64,000 bases of DNA from assembly GCA_945865175.1 (NCBI GenBank), contig CAMBDA010000003.1, positions 60,364-124,363 of the forward strand, written 5' to 3'. The DNA comes from an uncultured Prevotellaceae bacterium. Lineage in GTDB: Bacteria; Bacteroidota; Bacteroidia; Bacteroidales; Bacteroidaceae. Both the position numbers and the translations under genes were made by a program. Below the pieces are notes generated by a model. It was not told where the DNA came from. It searched no databases and saw nothing but the letters and a program-made list of their open reading frames with translations. Below, piece by piece: positions 46,346-54,941 of this stretch (positions are counted from its first letter, which is position 1; every line of letters starts with the position of its first letter).

Positions 46346-47101
46346 ATGAAAAAGAGAATTCTTCCCATCATCGCCCTGGCTCTCTCCGCCACAGCCTGTG
46401 TAAGCGATGCAGACCTTGATGTAGCAGACAACAAAGGCTATATCAACGTAAGTGTGAGTGCGGATAATAGTATGGAGACGAGGGCAAGTGCCACAGTTAG
46501 TAATACTGAATCTTGGATTAAGAAAGTGGATAATGCTGATTGGAATGCTGGTACAGGTTACAGTGCTGGATCACATACAGTAAACGTCAGCAACTATGCG
46601 TCAATCACAGAAGCATTGAATGCAAAGGATGGGTGGGGAGATATGTATTTTGAAGGGTCAACTACAGTAACAGTTGAACAGGGAAAGACGGCAACAGCCA
46701 CTGTAGATTGTGGATCGGCAAAAAATGCTAGACTTAAAGTAGAATTCGGTACATTTCCTAGCACATTCTCTAGTATAAAACTAACAGCCACAACAACAAA
46801 CGACAGCAGAACGAAAAAATCATTTGAATTTACCTCCACTCCGTCTCAACTTGCTTATTTCTTAGCGAATGAGAGTATAAGCTATACGCTTAGCTGGAGT
46901 ATAAATGGTAATGAGAAGTCCACTACAGGAACTTTCGCCCTTGCAGGCGCTGCCACTGAAAATGTAATTACAATAAATCCCAACAGCAATGGCCTAATTA
47001 AGATTACGATTTCTGCAGATTTGGAATTTACAAACGGCACAAAGGAAACCATCACCATCGACGCCGCCACAGGAAACGAAGTACCCAGCAGCCAAAAATA
47101 A
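46346..47101 (+). CDS. DUF4493-like surface lipoprotein with AT-rich interior
   Basis: The start at 46346 (MKKRILPIIA) is preferred over the in-frame ATG at 46340. The 251-aa protein has lipobox ATAC (Cys18) followed by VSDADLD. The unit contains GYINVSVSADN, ETRASATV, YASITEALNAKDGWGD, MYFEGSTTVTV, ATVDCGSAKNARLKVEFG and a C-terminal strand NGLIKITISADLEF. From about 46430 to 47030 the DNA is strikingly AT-rich with A/T third positions, whereas both ends match the GC-rich neighbours. The middle of the gene has probably been exchanged. The stop is followed directly, with no gap, by the next ATG. Function unknown. Confidence 0.75.
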   Translation: MKKRILPIIALALSATACVSDADLDVADNKGYINVSVSADNSMETRASATVSNTESWIKKVDNADWNAGTGYSAGSHTVNVSNYASITEALNAKDGWGDMYFEGSTTVTVEQGKTATATVDCGSAKNARLKVEFGTFPSTFSSIKLTATTTNDSRTKKSFEFTSTPSQLAYFLANESISYTLSWSINGNEKSTTGTFALAGAATENVITINPNSNGLIKITISADLEFTNGTKETITIDAATGNEVPSSQK

Positions 47102-47857
47102 ATGTTCACAACAAAAAATACAATACGAACAATCATCCTAATCATGTTATCGGTGATGGCAGTAGCATGCACATCATCGATAACAGATGGAGTGGTGCCT
47201 TCCGAGGAGGGCACACTCCGTTTGTTGGTTCAGGCAGAAGACAGCTACCTAAACATAGAAACGCGGGAATCCCAGCCTCTGACAAGCCTCACTGACTACA
47301 CCCTCACTGACTACACCCTGACTCTCAACGGCACGACCACTGAAGGCGAGACCGTGACCAGCCAATCCATCACGCTCGATGCCAACAACACCGCCAAGCT
47401 GAAGGCGGGCATCTATACCCTCACTGCCTCCAACCAGACAGCAGCCACCACAGACGCAGGATGCCCCTGGCACGAAGGCACCTCCGCACAGTTCACTATC
47501 GCAGCAGGAGGAAATACAGCAGTCACCCTAGACCTGGGCAAACCCAAGAACGCCGAGCTGAAGATAGTCCTTTCAAAAGACTTCTCGGCCAACTACGGGT
47601 CGCTGAATCTCACCTTCACTGATGGCAACCGTTTGCTGTCAGTAACGGCCGATTCCACCCTCTACCTGATGCCCGGCTCCATCCCCTACAGCCTCATAGC
47701 TGATGCCAAGCAGGGGACATACATACAGGATGCCTCCCTCACAGGCAACCTCACCCTCACGGCCGGCACCACCCAAACCCTCACCCTCAGCGTTCAGCCC
47801 ATCACAGGACTGATAAGGATAGATACAGGAAAGGAATATGACGGCGAATTCGAATAA
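47102..47857 (+). CDS. DUF4493-like surface lipoprotein
   Basis: This 251-aa protein begins immediately after the preceding stop. It has lipobox AVAC (Cys23) followed by TSSITDG. The unit has GTLRLLVQAEDSY, ETRES, LKAGIYTLTASNQTAA, CPWHEGTSAQFTI, VTLDLGKPKNAELKIVLS and a C-terminal strand TGLIRIDTGKEYDGEFE. An in-frame duplication of 15 bp at 47291-47320 repeats TDYTL, probably by replication slippage in a loop. The Cys of the V-x-C block is lost. The last 20 bp overlap the start of a broken small frame. Function unknown. Confidence 0.75.
   Translation: MFTTKNTIRTIILIMLSVMAVACTSSITDGVVPSEEGTLRLLVQAEDSYLNIETRESQPLTSLTDYTLTDYTLTLNGTTTEGETVTSQSITLDANNTAKLKAGIYTLTASNQTAATTDAGCPWHEGTSAQFTIAAGGNTAVTLDLGKPKNAELKIVLSKDFSANYGSLNLTFTDGNRLLSVTADSTLYLMPGSIPYSLIADAKQGTYIQDASLTGNLTLTAGTTQTLTLSVQPITGLIRIDTGKEYDGEFE
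47291..47320 (+). repeat. 15-bp in-frame tandem duplication
   Basis: ACTGACTACACCCTC is followed by ACTGACTACACCCTG (14 of 15 identical). It adds five residues (TDYTL) in a surface lipoprotein. Repeats of this kind can expand or contract without breaking the frame. Confidence 0.8.
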
Positions 47858-48100
47858 CAGCGACCCAAGGATCCTGCGCAAGCAGCCTAACTGGGAGACA
47901 CTGGCTTTCTACAGGAAGGCGGCCTGAGTGAGCGTATGACCGCTGTCAGACTAGGCCGCTGCCAAACGCGAAACGAGATAATAGCGGCACAAGCCCACGA
48001 AATAGAAGAACTCAAAGACCGCATAAAGAAGCTGGAGACATACATCCTGCAACTCGAAACGCATATCAGGCAACTAGAAGCAACGAACGGCAAGAAATGA
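47838..48100 (+). pseudogene. Frameshifted small coiled-coil protein gene
   Basis: Two short frames look like halves of one gene. The first (47838-47927, 29 codons) reads SDPRILRKQPNWETLAFYRKAA and stops. The second, in the +1 frame (ATG 47936, stop 48098-48100), gives 54 aa: an Arg-rich segment MTAVRLGRCQTRNEIIAAQA and then a heptad-like coiled coil (IEELKDRIKKLETYILQLET). Adding one base at the GCC-TGA stop (47922-47927) would join them as FYRKAA-LSERMTAV. I read this as a single-base deletion in a gene of about 87 codons. The first start overlaps the end of the upstream lipoprotein gene. The second half may still be translated. I do not recognise a family. Confidence 0.5.
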
Positions 48101-48162
48101 ATCACGACAGCAAGATAATCAAGTGAATGATAAAGAAAGATAACTTGGCAAGGAATAGCAAG

Positions 48163-51100
48163 ATGAAGCAAAGCAAGATATATAGAATCCTCATGCTGAT
48201 GCTGCTGACGATGGTCGGAAGCGGGATGAGTGTGTGGGGACAAAATGTGCCTTTTACTTTGACAGAGACGATTTATAACTCAGCAAAGCAAAGTGGATCA
48301 AAAGATTCATGGAACAATGGTCTTAAATTGGAAAACAGTCCATTCAAATGGGATGATAAGTGGGTTATTTTAAAAATAAACGGAGTCCCTGACAAACTAA
48401 GCTTTTCTTATAAAACAACATCAAGTATTTCAACAAGCATAGAATGGTATATACAAGAAAGTGCAGATAACTCAACATGGAGTAATATTTGGACATCAAC
48501 AAGTTCTTCTGGCTCGGGACAAAAGGTATCATTAGAGTCAAACACTCGATACCTCAAGTTTTGCTATTCTGGTAATTATGGTGGAATATTCAACAATGTG
48601 CAGGTTTCTACTTTTTATACATTTACTGCTAAGGCACTTGGTAATTCTTATGGTACAGCAACCGTCACAATGGATGGAAGTACCAGTGTAGATGGTAGTT
48701 CAATATTGAGTACCATAAACGAATCTATGAATAGTTCAAAATCGAAGGTTGTTATTTATAATGCCACAGCAAACGATGGATATAAATTTGTCGGATGGTC
48801 CACTTCATCCAATGGTGACAATTTTGAATCAACAGATAATCCATACAATGCTACTATTACAAACTCCACCCCTGGATCTACCGTCAATAAGACGCTCTAT
48901 GCCGTCTTCAAGCCAGTTTTCTACTTCAGTGCAAATGCAGAGAAAATATTTGATTATGGTAAGGTTGAAACCAGTGTCACAGAGGAACTGGTTGGCGAAT
49001 TAGGTGATAGCAAAAAGTCAGCCCAAGCCACCTTTACCGCAACGCCCAACGAGAATTGTACCTTCAATGGCTGGTACTACGATGTTGAACACACGCGGAA
49101 AGCATCTGACGAAGCTACCTATACGCCAGACATCACTAATAATCAGATTGGATCAACGGTGAATCTCACCCTCTATGCATGGTTCAAGTCAAACCAAACC
49201 CTCACCTTCACCTCTGCCTCCTACGACAAGAATATCGTCTTGGGCAGTACGGTGACAGGTGCTGCTGCAGTATCGTCATCTTCTAAGCTTACAAACTTCA
49301 CCTACACGAGCAGCAACAGCAATGTGGTCAGCGTCAACAACAATGGTGACGTGACAGTAAAATCACTCTCCAACGATGATGTCACCATTACGGCCCTTCA
49401 GCCGGGTAATGACGAGTATAACCCTGCCTCTATCACCCGCGATTTCCATGTCATCAGCAAAATAGAAACCACTTTCACTCCTTCTGGATTCACGGGTACG
49501 AGCCCAACCATCCATGTGGGTGACCAGCCCACCATTGAGGTAAAGAACGAAGGGGATGACTTTACCTATACTTCCTCCGATCCCGAGGTGGTGGGCATCA
49601 GCAGGGACGGCACCATCCTCACCCTTACAGCCCTCAAAGAGGGCGTGAGCACCGTCACGCTGAACCAGCCCGATACCCCCACACACAGCGCAGTGAAACA
49701 GACCTACATCATCACTGTGAAAAAAATATCCAACACGCTGCAACTGACATTGGAATCACAGATCGCGCAGGTGGGTGGTACCATACAGGTCGATAGGATG
49801 AATCAGAACAATGCCACAACTTGGATTGAGGCAAGCATTAAAAATCAAGTCTTTTCCTCACAGGTCAACAAAGGCGAGAACGTCATCACCTACGAGAACG
49901 GTATCATCACCGCCTGCAACGCCGGTACCGCAAAGATTACCTTCACACAGGCTGCCACAGACACGTATGAGGGCTTCACCAGTTCCACCTTCGACATCAC
50001 CGTAACGAAGATTCCCAACCCCATCGCCATCACGCTGAACGGGGGCAGTGCCACGGCCATCAAGCTGAAATACGGTGAAACAGCCTCACTCAATTATTCT
50101 TCGGCTCACAGAGATGCCGACATCAACGTAACGCAAACCAGCGGAAGCTATACCACGCTGTCAGGTAACACCATCACCGCAGGCAATGCGGCGGGCACCG
50201 ACCTTTATGCGGTTACCCAGGCAGAGACCTACAAATATGAAAAGGGGTATGCCACCTTCTCCGTCCGGGTGAACAACACCTCCGAAGAGGAGATGTACAT
50301 TATCAATGATGAAAACGAACATGCAGAATGGACACTTACCACCCTCCAATCCTATTCTTTTGACGGACACCCCGGAGACGTAGTCAAATTTGAGGCAAAG
50401 AGAGCCAGGGGTGGTTCCAACGATGGTTTTTATCTCGAATATTCTACCGACAATGGTGCTACATGGCATGAGAAATGGTATTTCATCTCTACGACTGACG
50501 ACTGGCAGACCTACACCGTACCTCTCCCAGAGGATGTGGCTGTCACCAACATACGCTTTGAATTATATACGGGTTCTACCTTGAACAAGTACATCAGTAA
50601 CGTGAAGGTAACCCGCAAGACCTATCTTAAAGCCACCGTGGACAAGACTGACATGGGCACTATCTACACCGGAAACACTGCCCAGGCCACTTTCACCGTC
50701 AACTACAGTACCACCAATGGCGGCGACATCAAGCTGAACAGCAACAACAGTCATTTCGTGCCCAGTGTCCCGGAACTGGTTACCACGCAGAACTCCGACG
50801 GCACAAAGACCTTTACGGTCACTTATACCCCTTCACCCAATGCATTAGGTACAGAGTCGGCCGTCATCACGGTTGATGACCTCTTCTATTCGCAGCAGTT
50901 TACCCTGACAGCAACGGCAGACAAGAGAGCCAACACTCTCTCTGTCATATCCAGCCAAAACCTGATGGTGGACGATGTGGTTACTCCTGTGTATGAGAAC
51001 AAGAACAGCGAGGCCACGCTGAGCACAAGTCTTTCGAAAGAGGGTGTCATTACTTTCGATGCAAGTACCAAGACCGTCAAGGCCGTGGGAGCAGGTGAGG

Positions 51101-52404
51101 CTACGCTCACCATCACACAGGTTGCCAATGACACACACCACGGAACTACGAAAAGCGTGACCTTCACCGTCAGCAAACACGACCAGTCGCTCTTCTGGAA
51201 GAACGAACTCAGCGACGAGGACTGCACACTGAAGATTGGCGACAAGCTTTCGACCAACACGGCCTGGGCCTCCAGTGGGCTAAGCGTCACCTATTCTTCA
51301 AGCAATGAAGATGTGCTGCTGGTCAACTCAGAGACAGGCGAAATCACCGCCAAGGCAGGCGGTTCCAACATCGCCGTCACAGCCACACAGAGTGGTAACT
51401 ACAAGTACAACGAAGCTACCTCCATCACACGCTACTTCACCGTCATCAGCAAGATTAATGCCACCGTCAGAACTTCCTTGCAAACGGAGGTCACCAACAC
51501 CCTAACGGTAGGGGAAGCCCCTGCCACCATCGGATGCAACGCACCGATTACTGCAGCCAATTTCATCATCACAGGCAATGAGGACAGCATTATTACGACA
51601 AGCTTTGCCAACAACGCCCTCACCATCACGCCCTTAAAGGCTGGTACGGTAATGATTACATTCTCCCGCGCCGAGGACGACGGCTACAATGCCATCAGCC
51701 AATCATACACAATCGAAGTGGTGAATGCGGTTCTCACGCTGAATCCAGCCACAGCGCCCGTAATCAACTTCACCGAATACAGCCAAATCACCCTCCAGCG
51801 AACACTTAAAGCTGGTCATAGCACCCTCACCCTGCCCTTTGATACAAAAATCAGTGACCTAGCAGGCGATGACAGCAATGCATACGTGGCACAACTGGCA
51901 CTGGCCACCTACAACCATGCAGACGGATATACGCTCTACTTCAGGAAGGTGGAGGATGGTATTATCCAGGCCAACCAACCCTACCTGCTGTATTTGCCCC
52001 AAGAGGTATCAAACCGTATTTTCACCCATGTGACAGCATCCATACCCAAGGAAATCGCAATCACTCAAAACGGCTGGACGATGCATGGAAACTACACGCC
52101 CGCCACATCCATGAGCGGTCTCTATGGCATGGCCGGCGGGAAACTCTGCCTGGGCGGCAGCAATGCCACTCTCAATGCCTACACCGCCTATTTCGAGGCA
52201 CCCGCCACCACGCAACATGTGAGGGTGAGGGTGGCTGTGGAGGACGGCAACGGCAACACCACCTGGCTGGGCGAGATGAACGATGATGAAGAAACCGTGG
52301 AGGCCGTTTACGGGCTGGACGGAATAAAACTGGGAACCATGAGACACGGCGTAAACATCGTACGCCAGAAGGATGGAACAGTGAAAAAAGTATGGAAGAA
52401 ATGA
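48163..52404 (+). CDS. Giant Ig-like/InlB-repeat surface protein
   Basis: The frame is open from 48127, but the signal peptide starts at 48163 (MKQSKIYRILMLMLLTMVGSG, then VWGQ), giving 1413 aa. Domains in order: a discoidin-like N-terminal sandwich (about 25-155), two InlB-type B-repeats (about 160-345; TATPNENCTFNGWYYD), then a series of bacterial Ig-like repeats of BIG2/MBG type with the recurring phrase SSN-x-x-V...VTA...G...YN-x-A-x-SITR-x-F-x-VISKI (for example near 395-440 and 1040-1105), an internal discoidin-like unit (about 710-820), and a tail VYGLDGIKLGTMRHGVNIV resembling type-A C-terminal sorting tails. The first ~800 bp are AT-rich and the rest is GC-rich. It is probably secreted and cell-surface bound, an adhesin-like tip or coat component. 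Confidence 0.8.
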   Translation: MKQSKIYRILMLMLLTMVGSGMSVWGQNVPFTLTETIYNSAKQSGSKDSWNNGLKLENSPFKWDDKWVILKINGVPDKLSFSYKTTSSISTSIEWYIQESADNSTWSNIWTSTSSSGSGQKVSLESNTRYLKFCYSGNYGGIFNNVQVSTFYTFTAKALGNSYGTATVTMDGSTSVDGSSILSTINESMNSSKSKVVIYNATANDGYKFVGWSTSSNGDNFESTDNPYNATITNSTPGSTVNKTLYAVFKPVFYFSANAEKIFDYGKVETSVTEELVGELGDSKKSAQATFTATPNENCTFNGWYYDVEHTRKASDEATYTPDITNNQIGSTVNLTLYAWFKSNQTLTFTSASYDKNIVLGSTVTGAAAVSSSSKLTNFTYTSSNSNVVSVNNNGDVTVKSLSNDDVTITALQPGNDEYNPASITRDFHVISKIETTFTPSGFTGTSPTIHVGDQPTIEVKNEGDDFTYTSSDPEVVGISRDGTILTLTALKEGVSTVTLNQPDTPTHSAVKQTYIITVKKISNTLQLTLESQIAQVGGTIQVDRMNQNNATTWIEASIKNQVFSSQVNKGENVITYENGIITACNAGTAKITFTQAATDTYEGFTSSTFDITVTKIPNPIAITLNGGSATAIKLKYGETASLNYSSAHRDADINVTQTSGSYTTLSGNTITAGNAAGTDLYAVTQAETYKYEKGYATFSVRVNNTSEEEMYIINDENEHAEWTLTTLQSYSFDGHPGDVVKFEAKRARGGSNDGFYLEYSTDNGATWHEKWYFISTTDDWQTYTVPLPEDVAVTNIRFELYTGSTLNKYISNVKVTRKTYLKATVDKTDMGTIYTGNTAQATFTVNYSTTNGGDIKLNSNNSHFVPSVPELVTTQNSDGTKTFTVTYTPSPNALGTESAVITVDDLFYSQQFTLTATADKRANTLSVISSQNLMVDDVVTPVYENKNSEATLSTSLSKEGVITFDASTKTVKAVGAGEATLTITQVANDTHHGTTKSVTFTVSKHDQSLFWKNELSDEDCTLKIGDKLSTNTAWASSGLSVTYSSSNEDVLLVNSETGEITAKAGGSNIAVTATQSGNYKYNEATSITRYFTVISKINATVRTSLQTEVTNTLTVGEAPATIGCNAPITAANFIITGNEDSIITTSFANNALTITPLKAGTVMITFSRAEDDGYNAISQSYTIEVVNAVLTLNPATAPVINFTEYSQITLQRTLKAGHSTLTLPFDTKISDLAGDDSNAYVAQLALATYNHADGYTLYFRKVEDGIIQANQPYLLYLPQEVSNRIFTHVTASIPKEIAITQNGWTMHGNYTPATSMSGLYGMAGGKLCLGGSNATLNAYTAYFEAPATTQHVRVRVAVEDGNGNTTWLGEMNDDEETVEAVYGLDGIKLGTMRHGVNIVRQKDGTVKKVWKK

Positions 52405-53120
52405 AGAAAAGGATAAACAATATCGCACTGGCACTGCTGCTGACGCTCTCCTCCTGCGTGGAGGACATGAACGTGCCCTGCGGATGGATCACCATTGAGC
52501 CGCCCGTGAAGGTAGAGGAAACACGAAGCGCACCAGAGATAGACTATCTGGTGAGCATCAGCCGTGGCAGCAGCATCATCATGGCACCCACACGCTACTC
52601 GTTGCTGAACGGGAGCATCACCCTCCCCACCGCTGCCAACTATATGCTGACCGCAGAGAGCTGCACAAGGACAGAGGCCGAGTCGCTCCCCTCCACCTAT
52701 GGCCAACCCCGCTATGCAGGGACAAAGGCATTTGCGGTGAACACGGGCCAGTCCACCACAGTGTCCGTGAGATGCAGCATGGACAACGCTGCCTTCCAGC
52801 TACTGACCGATGATTCCTTCTATTACACGCAGTACGAGGTGACTGCCACCGTAGGGAACAGAACCGTTACGCTGAGCGACACGCAAACCATGGCCTATTT
52901 CAATGTGGATGACACCACTGGCGAAGCCATCCTCTCCTACCACGTCACCGCCACCACAGCGGACGGAGAGACAGGCACCTCCAGCGGACAAATCACCTTA
53001 AAGAGAAGAAACTTGTCGCGCCTTACGCTGAAGGCAATTGCCAAAGGTCAGATAGGCATCCAGATTGCCTATGACGACAGCTTCACGCCCATCGTAACAG
53101 AGATTACACTGGAAGAATGA
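52401..53120 (+). CDS. DUF4493-like surface lipoprotein (last gene of operon)
   Basis: The start at 52401 overlaps the upstream stop (ATGA) and is preferred over ATG 52392. The 239-aa protein has lipobox LSSC (Cys19) followed by VEDMN. The unit contains ETRSAPE, YMLTAESCTRTEAES, YGQPRYAGTKAFAV, TTVSVRCSMDNAAFQLL and a C-terminal strand GQIGIQIAYDDSF. It belongs to the AESC subgroup with the proteins at 41916-42836 and 44715-45482. The G-x-L-x-L opening is reduced to GWITIEPP. Coupling to the giant Ig-like protein suggests the two products act together. No terminator is evident after it. Confidence 0.75.
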   Translation: MKKRINNIALALLLTLSSCVEDMNVPCGWITIEPPVKVEETRSAPEIDYLVSISRGSSIIMAPTRYSLLNGSITLPTAANYMLTAESCTRTEAESLPSTYGQPRYAGTKAFAVNTGQSTTVSVRCSMDNAAFQLLTDDSFYYTQYEVTATVGNRTVTLSDTQTMAYFNVDDTTGEAILSYHVTATTADGETGTSSGQITLKRRNLSRLTLKAIAKGQIGIQIAYDDSFTPIVTEITLEE

Positions 53121-53400
53121 GGCCTCCATACCATGGCTGCACTAAAGGCACAACAACCTTAATGAAGGAACAAAATAACCTGGAATAGACCGCACTGCCG
53201 AACCGTAAAAATGGTAGGAAAATGGGGAAAAAAGGGGTAAAACGAAGAATAGGTTATCTCACGACAACCTATCCCTTGATTAACCTTTAAAATCTAATAC
53301 CATGAAAAACACACAGCAAAGGTACGACTATTTCTCAACCTGACAATAGTTTTATGGTATTTTTTTAAAATTTGTGACACTTTCTTGATTTAAATCAATT
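53121..53400. other. Intergenic region with hairpin and orphan leader
   Basis: ATAGGTT (53249-53255) pairs with AACCTAT (53266-53272). It is followed by an AT-rich leader, CTTTAAAATCTAATACC, and ATG at 53301, which opens only 13 codons (MKNTQQRYDYFST). Leaders of this style precede full-length surface protein genes in the group, so this may be the remnant of a deleted gene. No terminator is clear between the two convergent operons. Confidence 0.45.
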
Positions 53401-54924
53401 CTACCGTTCTTCAACTTCGTACTCCGACTGTAGCTGTTCCAACTGAGCGTGCAACCTTTTCCTAATTTTTGCATAGGAAGGGTCGTCGTAGACATTGTGC
53501 ATCTCCATGGGGTCGGTTTGCAGGTCGTAGAGTTCCCACGCATCAATGTCGTTGTAGAAGTGGATGAGCTTGTAGCGATCCGTGCGCACACCATAGTGAC
53601 GCTTCACCATGTGCTCGGCCGGATACTCATAGAAATGATAGTAGAGCTGCTTACGCCACTGACGGGGTGCCTTGTCCTCCTTGAGCAAGGGCACCAGCGA
53701 GATGCCCTGGATGTCGGAAGGAATCTCCACGCCGGCCATCTCCAGGAAAGTGGGGGAATAGTCGATGTTCTGCACCATTTCCTCCACCCTTCCCCTGCGG
53801 GCATAGCCTGAGGGAAGCCGCATGAGCAAGGGTGTGTGCATACTCTCCTCATACATGAAACGCTTGTCGAACCACCCGTGCTCGCCCATGTAGAAACCCT
53901 GGTCGCTGGTGTAGACCACAAGCGTATTGTCCAGCATTCCCTTCTCACGAAGATAATCCATCAGACGACCCACGTTGTCATCGAGGCTACGGGTCACCTT
54001 GGCATAGTCGCGCATGTAACGCTGGAACTTATACATGGTGAGTGCCCTGCCTGTGGGCTGCTGAGCGTAGAACTCACGCGTGAGGCTGTCATGGAACTGC
54101 CAGTAGCGGGTGCGGTCGGGCTCCTCCAGACGGTTCACATAGTTGAGATAGTTGTCGGTAAGGCGCGTGTTGTCGCCCCTACGGTAGATTTTATTGTCGT
54201 ACACAAGGTCCATGTCGTGGCTGCTGGAAATACACATCTCCTGCGCTGCCGCAGCCTCCCGTCCTTCGTAGTTGTCCCAGAAATTAGGAGGCAAGGGGAA
54301 GGACTGGCTCTCATAAGCACGCAAATACTGCATAGGGGGCAGCCAGTCGCGATGGCAGGCCTTATGATGGACAAAGAGGATGAAGGGTTTGTCCTTGTCG
54401 CGCTGCTCCATCCACTGGATGCTCTTGTCAGTGATGATGTCGGTGCAGTAGCCCTTCTCCACACTTTGGGATCCATCGTCATGGATGAAAGTGGGATTAT
54501 AGTACTCACCCTGCCCCACCAGAATGTCGTAGTGATCGAAACCTGTGGGTGTGCTCACCAAGTGCCATTTGCCGATGAGTGCCGTCTGGTAGCCAGCGGC
54601 CCGAAGCAGTTTGGGCATGGTTTGCTGGGATCCGTCAAAGACACCATGCTCATTGTTGGTGAACCCGTTCTTATGGCTGTGCTTGCCCGTGAGCATGCAG
54701 GCCCTGGAAGGGCCGCTCAGCGAGTTGGCCACAAAACTCTGGGTGAACATCACACCCTCCTGTGCAATACGGTCGAGGTTGGGCGTGGCCACAGGGCTGT
54801 TGCCATAGCACGACATCATTTGCGACGTATGGTCGTCTGTCATGATATAGACGATATTGGGGCGCTGCTGAGCCTGCGCCCCAGCCGCCATGAGAAGGGC
54901 CGATGCCAGGGGAAATGTCTTCAT
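53401..54924 (-). CDS. Ser-type S1 family sulfatase
   Basis: This 507-aa secreted sulfatase has a signal peptide ending AGAQA. The catalytic signature is S-G-P-S-R-A-C-M-L-T-G (from Ser70), the Ser version of C/S-x-P-S-R, so Ser70 must be converted to formylglycine by an anaerobic sulfatase-maturating enzyme not in this window. Metal ligands Asp30-Asp31 (IMTDDHT) and the later GKWHL and TSDQGFYMGEHGW blocks are intact. The overall pattern resembles GlcNAc-6-sulfatase-type members, and a role in desulfating mucin or heparan GlcNAc would fit the GH89 enzyme elsewhere in the window. Substrate assignment is inference. It is the last gene of the minus-strand operon, 17 bp after the DUF1080 gene. 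Confidence 0.92.
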   Translation of the reverse strand: MKTFPLASALLMAAGAQAQQRPNIVYIMTDDHTSQMMSCYGNSPVATPNLDRIAQEGVMFTQSFVANSLSGPSRACMLTGKHSHKNGFTNNEHGVFDGSQQTMPKLLRAAGYQTALIGKWHLVSTPTGFDHYDILVGQGEYYNPTFIHDDGSQSVEKGYCTDIITDKSIQWMEQRDKDKPFILFVHHKACHRDWLPPMQYLRAYESQSFPLPPNFWDNYEGREAAAAQEMCISSSHDMDLVYDNKIYRRGDNTRLTDNYLNYVNRLEEPDRTRYWQFHDSLTREFYAQQPTGRALTMYKFQRYMRDYAKVTRSLDDNVGRLMDYLREKGMLDNTLVVYTSDQGFYMGEHGWFDKRFMYEESMHTPLLMRLPSGYARRGRVEEMVQNIDYSPTFLEMAGVEIPSDIQGISLVPLLKEDKAPRQWRKQLYYHFYEYPAEHMVKRHYGVRTDRYKLIHFYNDIDAWELYDLQTDPMEMHNVYDDPSYAKIRKRLHAQLEQLQSEYEVEER

Positions 54925-54941
54925 ATCGGGAGCGTATTATG

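Noticed and set aside
47882..47898. GCAGCCTAACTGGGAGA resembling the AACTGG palindrome arm at 13239
   Set aside because: Only one arm is present, and it encodes KQPNWE in the broken small frame. It may be chance or a distant relic, too weak to call a repeat copy.
48900..51740. Possible CRISPR-like or DNA tandem repeats in the giant protein gene
   Set aside because: The repeats are protein-level Ig-like domains with divergent DNA. There are no regularly spaced identical direct repeats.
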